NCBI GenBank assembly: GCA_003176075.1
Contig: PSRN01000112.1
Coordinates: forward strand, 1 to 13,347
Reading direction: 5' to 3'
Origin: Bdellovibrio sp.
Lineage (GTDB): Bacteria > Bdellovibrionota > Bdellovibrionia > Bdellovibrionales > Bdellovibrionaceae
Length of the DNA stretch: 13,347 nt
Part shown: positions 7,528 through 13,347 of the stretch, one piece after another
Layout of the letters: each line of letters starts with the position of its first letter
Numbering within the stretch: position 1 is the stretch's first letter
Made by a program: the position numbers and the translations under genes
Notes under the pieces: generated by a model
Databases searched by the model: none
The model's input: the letters and a program-made list of their open reading frames with translations, nothing else
Told to the model about the DNA's origin: nothing

Positions 7528-8169
7528 ATGGAGATGAACACGAAGTTCAACTACTACGACATCTTGGAAGTCAATCCACAAAGCTCGCAAAATGAAGTCA
7601 CCGAGGCTTATTCACGAGCGCGCATCACTTACTCGGGAGGAAATCCGGCGCTGTATACGATTTTTACCCAGAAGGAAGCGCGCGAATATCTTCGCTTGGT
7701 CGAAGAAGCCTACTCTGTCTTGGGAAACAAAAGCTTGCGGGCGCTTTATGATCAGAAGCTCGGGCGCGGAGTGACTGGCGTCGATCAGGTCACTTACGAG
7801 CAGCTGCTGCAAGAAAGCAAAATCACCCGTCCACTGGATCTTCCGAAACTTGGGCGACTGAAACCGGAGTATGAAATTGACGAATCTTTCGAGACACGAA
7901 TCCGCGCCGAGACCCAATTTTCAGGTGAATTTTTGCGCCGAGTGCGCGAGTACAAACACGTGACGCTCGAGCAATTGAGCGCCATCACGAAAGTTTCATC
8001 ATTTTATATTCATGCCATCGAACATATGGAGGCCCAGAATTTGCCGGCGCCGGTTTTCGTTCGTGGCTACGTGATTCAAATCTGTCGGGTGCTCGGGCTC
8101 GACGAGAAAAAAGGTCCCGACTCCTATATGAAATTATTCCGGGAGACTCTTGCCGCCGCCTCAGGCTGA
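7528..8169 (+). CDS. J-like domain plus RodZ-type helix-turn-helix protein
   Basis: The 213-residue protein joins two recognisable regions. Residues about 8-77 resemble a DnaJ J-domain: NYYDILEV at the start and EEAYSVLGNKSLRALYDQKL at the end match helices I and III-IV. The loop where the HPD tripeptide should be reads YSGGNPA, so DnaK stimulation is doubtful. After an acidic, Leu/Pro-containing linker, residues about 131-192 match the RodZ/HTH_25 helix-turn-helix: LRRVREYKHVTLEQLS, then IHAIE.ME..NLPAPVFVRGYV and LGLD. No membrane segment is visible, unlike true RodZ. The ATG at 7528 lies 7 bases after the MinD-like gene with no good ribosome binding site, implying coupling. It probably acts with that ATPase; this is inference from adjacency. 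Confidence 0.8.
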   Translation: MEMNTKFNYYDILEVNPQSSQNEVTEAYSRARITYSGGNPALYTIFTQKEAREYLRLVEEAYSVLGNKSLRALYDQKLGRGVTGVDQVTYEQLLQESKITRPLDLPKLGRLKPEYEIDESFETRIRAETQFSGEFLRRVREYKHVTLEQLSAITKVSSFYIHAIEHMEAQNLPAPVFVRGYVIQICRVLGLDEKKGPDSYMKLFRETLAAASG

Positions 8170-9253
8170 TCGCTGGGAATTCCTACCCACAGCGGAAGAA
8201 ATTGGACTCAGAATCGACAAAGCTCTCGGTGGCCGAAGCGAAATTGGCTCACGCTCGCGGGCCGAGCAACTGATCGAGGCGGGACGAGTGCGGCTGCACT
8301 GCGGAGGCGCCGAAGGCGCCGACGTGGTTGGTCGAGCGGTCAAGCCCTCGCATCGAATTCAAGAAGGTGAAAGTTTCGTTATTGAGGTGCCCGCGCCTGT
8401 TCCGGTGGACCTGCAGCCGTTTGAATTTTCGCTGGAGACTGTTTACGAGGATGACGATCTTCTGATCATCGACAAGCCCGCAGGGCTCGTGGTTCACCCC
8501 GCCGCCGGCCACGCCACCGACACTCTGGTGAACGCGCTGATCCACCGGGGAGCGGGAAATCCCACGACCAATCCCGCGACCAATTTCTCGACGAATTCCG
8601 CTGCGAATCCCGCGGCGAAATTCGCGATGAAATTCGGCGAGCAAAGACCAGGCATCGTGCACCGCCTTGATAAAGACACCAGCGGTCTGCTGGTGATCGC
8701 CAAGAACGATCGGACCCAGAGGGCTCTCGTCGAGCAATTCAAATCCCGCCGCATTCATCGTCGCTACCAGGCCGTGGTGTGGAGCTCGAACCTGCCAGAG
8801 CGCGGAACAATTAAAAGTTTTTTGGCGAGGCATCCGGCGAATCGAAAAAAATTTTCGTCGGTGCGCGATTCGCGTGGCCACATTCTACGCGATTCGCAAG
8901 TTCCACCGTCGGTTGGAAAGTGGGCGGTGACCCATTTTCAGGTTGCACAAAGGGCGGCCCATGGCCTTGCCCGCTTGCAGGTTCAGCTTGAAACAGGGCG
9001 AACTCATCAAATCCGTGTCCATTTATCCGAGATGGGAGCCGCCATCCTGACCGACCCGATTTACGGTCGAAGTTCCCGCCAAATGACAACCCTATCTAAA
9101 GAACAACGGGAAATCGTCGAACAAATTCCGCGACTTTGTCTGCACGCCGAAGAACTTGGATTTTTGCATCCCACAAGTCATAAGGAGTTATTTTTCAAGT
9201 CAGGTTGGCCAGCTGATCTTGAGTTCTGGCTTAAGCGGCTGCTGGTCTTGTAG
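8150..9253 (+). CDS. rluD: RluD-family 23S rRNA pseudouridine synthase
   Basis: This enzyme isomerises uridines to pseudouridine in large-subunit rRNA (RluD modifies the helix 69 loop in E. coli). An S4 RNA-binding domain occupies roughly residues 18-80 (RIDKAL, SRAEQLIEAGRV). The catalytic domain begins with VYEDDDLLIIDKPAGLVVHP and contains the HRLDKDTSGLLVIAK motif with catalytic Asp174; GRTHQIRVHL follows later. The start is TTG at 8150, with GGGAG about five bases upstream, overlapping the J/HTH gene by 20 bases. At 367 residues it is longer than the usual 320-330, in part because of an insertion at residues 137-160 encoded by a 12-base tandem repeat. RluA, RluC and RluD paralogues are similar, so the exact target site is less certain than the family. 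Confidence 0.9.
   Translation: MPPPQADRWEFLPTAEEIGLRIDKALGGRSEIGSRSRAEQLIEAGRVRLHCGGAEGADVVGRAVKPSHRIQEGESFVIEVPAPVPVDLQPFEFSLETVYEDDDLLIIDKPAGLVVHPAAGHATDTLVNALIHRGAGNPTTNPATNFSTNSAANPAAKFAMKFGEQRPGIVHRLDKDTSGLLVIAKNDRTQRALVEQFKSRRIHRRYQAVVWSSNLPERGTIKSFLARHPANRKKFSSVRDSRGHILRDSQVPPSVGKWAVTHFQVAQRAAHGLARLQVQLETGRTHQIRVHLSEMGAAILTDPIYGRSSRQMTTLSKEQREIVEQIPRLCLHAEELGFLHPTSHKELFFKSGWPADLEFWLKRLLVL
8558..8629 (+). repeat. Six imperfect 12-bp tandem repeats in rluD
   Basis: Six in-frame 12-base units close to AATCCCGCGACC encode the four-residue steps NPTT, NPAT, NFST, NSAA, NPAA and KFAM. They lie in the variable loop between the strand ending ALIHRG and the catalytic HRLDKD motif, where RluD homologues differ in length. 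The later units have diverged most. Confidence 0.85.
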
Positions 9254-9265
9254 AGGTTGAGCGTG

Positions 9266-9280
9266 GGCGGCAACGCCGCC
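9266..9280. terminator. Short GC-rich hairpin between convergent genes
   Basis: GGCGGC-AAC-GCCGCC forms a perfect six-pair stem in the 53-base gap between the convergent rluD and radical-SAM-like genes. There is no following T-tract on either strand, so it is only a possible bidirectional terminator or stem. Confidence 0.3.
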
Positions 9281-9306
9281 ATGGGTGAATTAAGGCCCGT
9301 AGGAAA

Positions 9307-10374
9307 TCAAGAATCAAGCCCACGATTGAACCGGAATATTGCGTCTCGCCATCGTTCAATCTTTTCCTCAAAATCCGGATTTTCGTAGCCTTGGTCCTGC
9401 ACCCCAATAAAGACCGTCACCTGCAACTCCCTCCTGTCAACATTACGATTAAAGATCCTCAGACTTCGCAAGATTTCCAATGCGGCCGGCATGAATTGAT
9501 CGAGGTCACTGCTTTCAATGGCGGCGTCGGGTACACGGTAAAAAGGATGGAGATTGATCTTTAAGCGAACATCCTTATTTCCGTAGAGGTCCACGAATCT
9601 CATAATCTCTTGATGAAAGCCGTCATTGATTTTCGCGACATTTCCCTCGCGTTTTTCGCCGGGTTTCAAGTAGGATTCAGGCAGATAGATAAAATTAACT
9701 GTCAACCCGAAATTTGCGCGATGTTGGCTATTAAAGCTGCTGATTCTCTTAAACAATGTATCGAACTCACGATCAATTTTACTTTTCCCAAAAAGTTCTC
9801 GCCCTCTCTCCGATGTGGTTTCAACCCCGATATTGAAGTCGATTAGAAAACCAGGGTTCCGCGACTGAATTCGACTCAGAATTTCGTCTGTGACGTATAG
9901 GCCTCGCGTGCTGATGGCCACCGTATCCAAGGGTGCCAACATCTGACTGAAGCGGTCAAGAAGCCTATCAAATTGATCCGCTGGCAGCTCCCGGGGATTC
10001 GCCACATTTCCCCGATTGTACAGGGAAACATTTATCCTATGGCCCGATCGCCTATATTCGTTAATCTGCCTGCCGAAGGACTTCAATCGTTGATCAATGA
10101 TCGGGGCGATCTCGCCGACAGGCACCAGATCGGCGGAGCCCCGCCAAACTCCACAGCCGGAACATGATTTTCTTAAACTACATTGATCTATTCTTGGTAA
10201 GGTCAACGCAAGTCGATAGGCATCGCCATCAAGTCGCGGTAGAATGCGATTCTGGTCTCCGGACTTGGCCCCTTCAGAGGCGGCCAGTGGCACTTGAGTG
10301 ATAACCATGGTCAGGCAAACAGCTTTGCGGAGTCGGCGAAGGCCGACTTGCCAGAATCTTGCGATAAAAGACAT
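9307..10374 (-). CDS. Radical-SAM-like protein with signal-peptide-like N-terminus
   Basis: This 355-residue protein is not confidently assignable to a named family. Cysteines 65, 71 and 74 form a CX5CX2C cluster in QCSLRKSCSGCGVWRGS, a spacing compatible with a radical SAM 4Fe-4S site though not the standard CX3CX2C. Downstream, SLYNRGNV.NPRELP, VAISTRGLYVTDEIL and FNIGVETTSERGRELFGKSK resemble consecutive strands of the radical SAM barrel of Elp3/YhcC-like proteins. The N-terminus has an RRLRK basic stretch (13-17), a hydrophobic run (18-31) and small residues AAS, which looks like a signal peptide, perhaps Tat type. The start is uncertain: ATG at 10374 has no close ribosome binding site and Met23 is an alternative that removes the basic part. 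It is the only minus-strand gene here, convergent with rluD and divergent from pgeF. Confidence 0.6.
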   Translation of the reverse strand: MSFIARFWQVGLRRLRKAVCLTMVITQVPLAASEGAKSGDQNRILPRLDGDAYRLALTLPRIDQCSLRKSCSGCGVWRGSADLVPVGEIAPIIDQRLKSFGRQINEYRRSGHRINVSLYNRGNVANPRELPADQFDRLLDRFSQMLAPLDTVAISTRGLYVTDEILSRIQSRNPGFLIDFNIGVETTSERGRELFGKSKIDREFDTLFKRISSFNSQHRANFGLTVNFIYLPESYLKPGEKREGNVAKINDGFHQEIMRFVDLYGNKDVRLKINLHPFYRVPDAAIESSDLDQFMPAALEILRSLRIFNRNVDRRELQVTVFIGVQDQGYENPDFEEKIERWRDAIFRFNRGLDS

Positions 10375-10460
10375 GATTTGCAGATAGCAATATTCTTCTC
10401 ACCCTGGCAATCAAATCTATTTTGCCACGTGATGAGGTGATATAGGTTTTAACAATTACT

Positions 10461-10490
10461 TTGTTCGCGACAGAGGGTTCGCGGTAAAAT
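10461..10490 (+). promoter_or_regulatory. Candidate promoter for pgeF operon
   Basis: TTGTTC (10461-10466) and TAAAAT (10485-10490, five of six consensus matches) are 18 bases apart just before pgeF. Transcription would start within a few bases of the ATG at 10501, giving an almost leaderless mRNA, or translation may begin further in. Two TTCGCG copies (10464-10469 and 10478-10483) lie inside the spacer region and could be an operator. Confidence 0.35.
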
Positions 10491-10500
10491 GTAAAGAGTT

Positions 10501-11268
10501 ATGCCGATATCTTTTTTGCCGCCAAGCTCTAGCTCCAGCTCTAACTCCCGCTTTCACTTTCGTCCCCACCCTTTAGGGGACGAGTGCGTCCGTGAATCCC
10601 TGCACGTTTTCTTTGGCCAGCGGCACGCAAATGTGGGTACGCTCCGGCAGGCTTTTCCGCAATATCAGTTTCTGCGCTTAAAACAAACTCACAGCTCTCT
10701 GGTTCATCGGGTCAGCCATCGGGATCCTGATTTTGCGATCGCGGGCGACGCCGCTTGGACCCAGGAGCGGGGTCTGTCGCTGTGCTCGATCACCGCCGAC
10801 TGCATGCCCGTATTCATTTATTCGCCGGAACCCTTGGCGGTGGCCTCCATCCACGCGGGCTGGAGAGGCGTCGCGCACCAGATCGTCGTTAAGACCATGG
10901 CCTCGATGGCGACTGAAGGAATCGACTTGCGCGCTTGCCAATTTTTTTTGGGTCCCCACATTCTTCGCCAGTCTTTTGAAGTCGAGAATTCCGTGCGTGA
11001 CGAGATTCTTCACAGCCTAACAAAGGAGAACCTAACAAAAGACAATATAACAACTGATCTTTTCACACCTTTGAATTCGGCAAGGAGTCTGGTGGATCTT
11101 TCTGCCGTGGTCGCCGCTCAGATTGAATCTTCCGGTGGTCGACGGGAGAATATTCATCGCCATCTGGCTGATACGAAAACAAATCTCTTGTATCATTCCT
11201 TTCGGCGAGATCGCGATTCCGCCGGACGGCAAATCAGCTTTGCTGTCCTGCGCGCGGCCACTGAATAA
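10501..11268 (+). CDS. pgeF: YfiH/PgeF family (multicopper-oxidase-like, laccase-domain) protein
   Basis: The 255-residue protein belongs to the YfiH/DUF152 family. Members have been described as peptidoglycan editing factors and as purine nucleoside phosphorylase/adenosine deaminase-type enzymes with zinc. The expected metal/active-site residues are present: His69 in KQTHSSLVH, Cys101 in ITADCMPVFI and His118 in ASIHAGWRGV. FLGPHIL, VDLSAVVAAQI and SFRRDRDSAGR also match. Where relatives usually have a CYEV motif, this protein reads SFEV, and the late CT segment reads DT. The N-terminus carries a run of serines (residues 9-14) and residues 173-187 are three LTKEN-like repeats. The ATG at 10501 is accepted because no later in-frame ATG precedes the conserved part; GTAAAGAG is a weak ribosome binding site. 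It leads a pgeF-comF-lolA-rimO run. Confidence 0.87.
   Translation: MPISFLPPSSSSSSNSRFHFRPHPLGDECVRESLHVFFGQRHANVGTLRQAFPQYQFLRLKQTHSSLVHRVSHRDPDFAIAGDAAWTQERGLSLCSITADCMPVFIYSPEPLAVASIHAGWRGVAHQIVVKTMASMATEGIDLRACQFFLGPHILRQSFEVENSVRDEILHSLTKENLTKDNITTDLFTPLNSARSLVDLSAVVAAQIESSGGRRENIHRHLADTKTNLLYHSFRRDRDSAGRQISFAVLRAATE
10525..10548 (+). repeat. Four hexanucleotide repeats at pgeF N-terminus
   Basis: Four in-frame units AGCTCT, AGCTCC, AGCTCT, AACTCC encode SSSSSSNS ahead of the conserved domain. Confidence 0.75.
11017..11061 (+). repeat. Imperfect 15-bp tandem repeat in pgeF
   Basis: Three in-frame 15-base units beginning CTAACAAAG, CTAACAAAA and ATAACAACT encode LTKEN, LTKDN and ITTDL. 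The first two are nearly identical. They lie in a surface-type loop between conserved family motifs. Confidence 0.7.
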
Positions 11269-11313
11269 GATCACATTGCCCGAAAAAATTTTGAGCATGG
11301 CCACTGCCTTGCA

Positions 11314-12072
11314 ATGCTTAAGGCCATGGATTTTCTCATGCAAAGCCTAATGAGAATTCGTCCCGCTGGCTGCATTTTTTGCGGATGGCCCACTGTTGAG
11401 GAACAGCAAATATGCCGGCCCTGCTCGCATTCTCTCGCGCTTCGGCTCAATTCGGAACGAAGCCAAGTCAAGTCAGAGACACACGCTTTGCTTCCGCGAT
11501 TGCGAGTTCGTTATCTTTTCCGGTGGCAACCCAATTTAGATCCCGCTGTCTCAGCGCTCGTTTCAGCTCTCAAGGGCGGACGATCGCGGGGGAGTTGGAA
11601 GATTCTTGCCCATCACTTTATTCGTCACCATGGGATGGATCTCGATCACCTGAAAAATATCCAAGATCTCGCAATTGTCCCAGTTCCTTCAAGCAAGCCG
11701 GATCGGCGGGATCACGCGTTCCATTGGGGAGAAGCCCTGGCAGGGACCTTTCAGGCTCCCTTTCTTTCACCGCTCCGGCGAAAATCCTCTGGTAATTTTG
11801 AACAACCCCAAAAACGCCTCAACCGACAAAAGCGCGTGACGGGCCGGATGATATTCGAACCTGCCAATCCTTCCCAAGACCCCTCCTCCCCTCGTGCATG
11901 TGACGGCTCCGACGCCCACGCCAGCCAAGTCGTCCTGGTCGACGACATTATCACCACGGGGGCCACGACAAAATCGGCCGCCGAGGCCCTAAATTCGATT
12001 CAAAATGAGGTCCTGGAGATTTGGACCCTTGCTTACCGAAGCCGTCTTGCCCAGCCTCTCCAACTCTGGTAG
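11314..12072 (+). CDS. comF: ComF-family phosphoribosyltransferase-like protein
   Basis: ComF-family proteins are linked to uptake of single-stranded DNA and recombination during natural transformation. A zinc-finger of four cysteines is visible at C20, C23, C34 and C37 (GCIFCG, ICRPC). The phosphoribosyltransferase part has LAIVPVPSSKPDRRDHAFHWG (118 onward), RLNRQKRV.GR and the PRPP-binding loop VVLVDDIITTGAT (206-218). Between FEP and VVLVDD is a Pro/Ser/Asp-rich stretch of about 22 residues (184-205), longer than in typical ComF. The start is uncertain: ATG 11314, 11326 (AAGG just upstream) and 11338 are all in frame. The stop is followed by lolA after 13 bases. Presence of one ComF gene does not by itself show competence. 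Confidence 0.9.
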   Translation: MLKAMDFLMQSLMRIRPAGCIFCGWPTVEEQQICRPCSHSLALRLNSERSQVKSETHALLPRLRVRYLFRWQPNLDPAVSALVSALKGGRSRGSWKILAHHFIRHHGMDLDHLKNIQDLAIVPVPSSKPDRRDHAFHWGEALAGTFQAPFLSPLRRKSSGNFEQPQKRLNRQKRVTGRMIFEPANPSQDPSSPRACDGSDAHASQVVLVDDIITTGATTKSAAEALNSIQNEVLEIWTLAYRSRLAQPLQLW

Positions 12073-12085
12073 ACGATGAACAAAG

Positions 12086-12793
12086 ATGCACCACTATTTT
12101 ATGAAATTTTTTCTATCTGCGTTGGCGGCTTTGAGCGTTCTCTGTTTAGTCGGTCCATTCGACAGGGTTCTGGCTTCGGAATCGGAAAATCAACCAGTCT
12201 CCAAGGAGACCTTGAAAGTCTTGCGGGAAACCGTTCTTCGGTATCAAAGAAGTCCGCTCGTTGAAATGAATGTCGAGAAGAAAGTGACCTTTGAACTGCT
12301 GGGCAAGGACCGCGTCTACCATGGCAAAGTCTCTCTCGCTGAAAAGCGGTTTCGCTTCGAGACAGAGGATCCCGAAAAAAATCTGATTCTCTTTGACGGC
12401 CAAACCTTGTGGACCGTTCAATATCCAACTTCGGGAACTGACGGAAAAATTCAAGTGGCCAAGGCTCGCTTGGATAAGAAGAATCAAAGCAAAATCCTGT
12501 TGTCCGAGCTTTTGACCGGCAAGGCCTTGATGACACAGTTTGATTTTCTGAAGGAAGAAGACCAAGGCAATGTGGTGAAGCTGTTCGCAAAACCCAAAAA
12601 AGGTGGAGATCAAGTCACGACTCTTTGGATCACGGTCAATAAGAAAGAGAAGGAAGTTCGAAGTGTCGAATATTCCGATGAACTTGGGAACAAGACCGTC
12701 ATGACATTCTCAGACCTGAGACTACAAGATACGGCGCGGCCTAAGATCTTTAGCTACAAGCCGGAAAAAAATGCCGAAGTAACGAATTTCTAA
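12086..12793 (+). CDS. lolA: Outer-membrane lipoprotein carrier protein LolA
   Basis: LolA is the periplasmic chaperone that takes lipoproteins from the LolCDE transporter to the outer membrane. The N-terminus is a Sec signal peptide: MKFF is followed by a hydrophobic run and likely cleavage after VLA, near residue 30. The mature part shows the LolA pattern: FRFETEDPEKNLILFDGQTLW (about 90-110), then WITVNKKEKEVRSVEYSDELG and a closing F.Y.P stretch. At 235 residues it is slightly longer than E. coli LolA. ATG 12086 and ATG 12101 (starting MKFF, the more natural signal peptide start) are both possible and neither has a strong ribosome binding site. rimO begins 7 bases after the stop. Its presence shows a diderm envelope. 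Confidence 0.85.
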   Translation: MHHYFMKFFLSALAALSVLCLVGPFDRVLASESENQPVSKETLKVLRETVLRYQRSPLVEMNVEKKVTFELLGKDRVYHGKVSLAEKRFRFETEDPEKNLILFDGQTLWTVQYPTSGTDGKIQVAKARLDKKNQSKILLSELLTGKALMTQFDFLKEEDQGNVVKLFAKPKKGGDQVTTLWITVNKKEKEVRSVEYSDELGNKTVMTFSDLRLQDTARPKIFSYKPEKNAEVTNF

Positions 12794-12800
12794 GGATGCG

Positions 12801-13347
12801 ATGATGGAAGAAGCAAAGCCGAGCCAACAAAAAAGCAATCCGACCATTGATCACCAACCAACCAATCATCAGCCAGCCAATAAGAAGATTCACTTTATTA
12901 GCCTTGGTTGTCCGAAAAACCTGGTGGACAGCGAAATTATGGCTGGAACCCTGGTACAAAACGGATTTGAGATTGTCGGCGAGGCTGAGCAGAGCGGGAC
13001 AGTGATCATCAACACCTGTGGATTTATCGAAGATAGCAAGAAGGAATCAATTGACCGAATTCTCGAAATGTCCCAGCTCAAAGAAAGCGGGCAAATCGGG
13101 CGTCTTGTCGTCGCGGGGTGCTTAACTCAGCGCTATCGGGAGGACCTGGTCACAGAACTTCCCGAAGCCGATATCTTCGTGGGATCGGGTGAGTTTCAAA
13201 ACATCGCCACAATTCTTTCAGATCACCAAGCCGGCAATCCGGCCAAAACCTTTTTCAATCTGCCCACGTTCCTGCAGCGGGAGAACACGCCGCGGGTCAA
13301 TTCCCAGCCTCGCCATCGCGCTTACCTGAAAATATCGGAAGGCTGTC
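12801..13347 (+). CDS. rimO: Ribosomal protein S12 methylthiotransferase RimO (5' part)
   Basis: RimO is a radical SAM enzyme that adds a methylthio group to the conserved aspartate of ribosomal protein S12. The UPF0004/MTTase domain is seen with its three cluster cysteines: C37 in ISLGCPKNLVDSE, C73 in INTCGFIEDSKKESID and C107 in VAGCLTQRY. The ISLGCPKNLVDSE form separates RimO from the related MiaB. The window ends at the first cysteine of the radical SAM cluster (KISEGC), so about 182 residues are visible. AAGGA at 12792-12796 gives a good ribosome binding site for ATG 12801 or 12804. The N-terminus has about 29 extra residues before KIHFISLG, including a two-unit repeat HQPTN/HQPAN that is absent from typical RimO. 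Confidence 0.95.
   Translation, partial: MMEEAKPSQQKSNPTIDHQPTNHQPANKKIHFISLGCPKNLVDSEIMAGTLVQNGFEIVGEAEQSGTVIINTCGFIEDSKKESIDRILEMSQLKESGQIGRLVVAGCLTQRYREDLVTELPEADIFVGSGEFQNIATILSDHQAGNPAKTFFNLPTFLQRENTPRVNSQPRHRAYLKISEGC
12852..12881 (+). repeat. Two-unit 15-bp repeat in rimO N-terminal extension
   Basis: CACCAACCAACCAAT and CATCAGCCAGCCAAT are in-frame 15-base copies encoding HQPTN and HQPAN, ahead of the conserved MTTase domain. Confidence 0.65.

Noticed and set aside
8305..8319. Palindrome GGCGCC-GAA-GGCGCC
   Set aside because: It is inside the rluD S4-domain coding region with no T-tract; most simply codon composition (Gly-Ala-Glu-Gly-Ala).
8249..8881. Long open frame on the minus strand inside rluD (210 codons)
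   Set aside because: It lies wholly opposite a confidently identified gene, has Arg- and Gly-rich low-quality composition and no recognisable domain.
8864..8897. Two copies of CGCGATTCGC, 24 bases apart in rluD
   Set aside because: Only two short copies, coding for RDSR and RDSQ; could be chance and is too weak to list as a repeat.
12099..12613. Two overlapping minus-strand open frames within lolA (163 and 155 codons)
   Set aside because: Both are antisense to lolA, with no motifs; they are shadows of its codon bias.
1..13347. CRISPR array, tRNA, rRNA, transposase or phage genes
   Set aside because: None seen: no regularly spaced long repeats, no cloverleaf-like sequence recognised and no mobile-element proteins.

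Overview
The window looks like chromosomal housekeeping DNA from a Gram-negative bacterium, probably of the Bdellovibrio/deltaproteobacterial kind. Evidence for Gram-negative: LolA (outer-membrane lipoprotein carrier), an RseP-type site-2 protease, and exported proteins with signal peptides. The Bdellovibrio-like placement is an inference from gene order, the MinD-like plus J/HTH gene pair and moderate GC. No tRNA, rRNA, CRISPR array, insertion sequence or phage gene was seen.

Layout. (1) 1-5020, plus strand: the conserved cluster pyrH (3' end only), frr, uppS, cdsA, rseP, tsaB. It covers UMP kinase, ribosome recycling, undecaprenyl and phospholipid precursor synthesis, intramembrane proteolysis and tRNA t6A modification. 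The spacer between cdsA and rseP holds a good sigma70-like promoter and no dxr, which often sits there in other bacteria. (2) 5166-6466, plus: an exported M20-type amidase of the hydantoinase/carbamoylase family, broken by one missing base near 6027. (3) 6609-9253, plus: a compact three-gene run of a MinD/ParA-like ATPase, a protein joining a degenerate J-like domain to a RodZ-type HTH, and rluD. (4) 9307-10374, minus: the only reverse-strand gene, a radical-SAM-like protein with a signal-peptide-like N-terminus. (5) 10501-13347, plus: pgeF (YfiH family), comF, lolA and the 5' part of rimO.

The points most worth a second look are: the possible exported radical-SAM-like protein; an RseP with three PDZ-like repeats instead of two; the MinD-like/J-HTH pair; the single-base frameshift in the amidase; and a recurring pattern of short in-frame tandem repeats (6, 12 or 15 bp units) inside otherwise conserved housekeeping genes (tsaB, rluD, pgeF twice, rimO), with related degenerate repeats in two spacers. 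No clearly new multi-gene system can be proven from the sequence alone.
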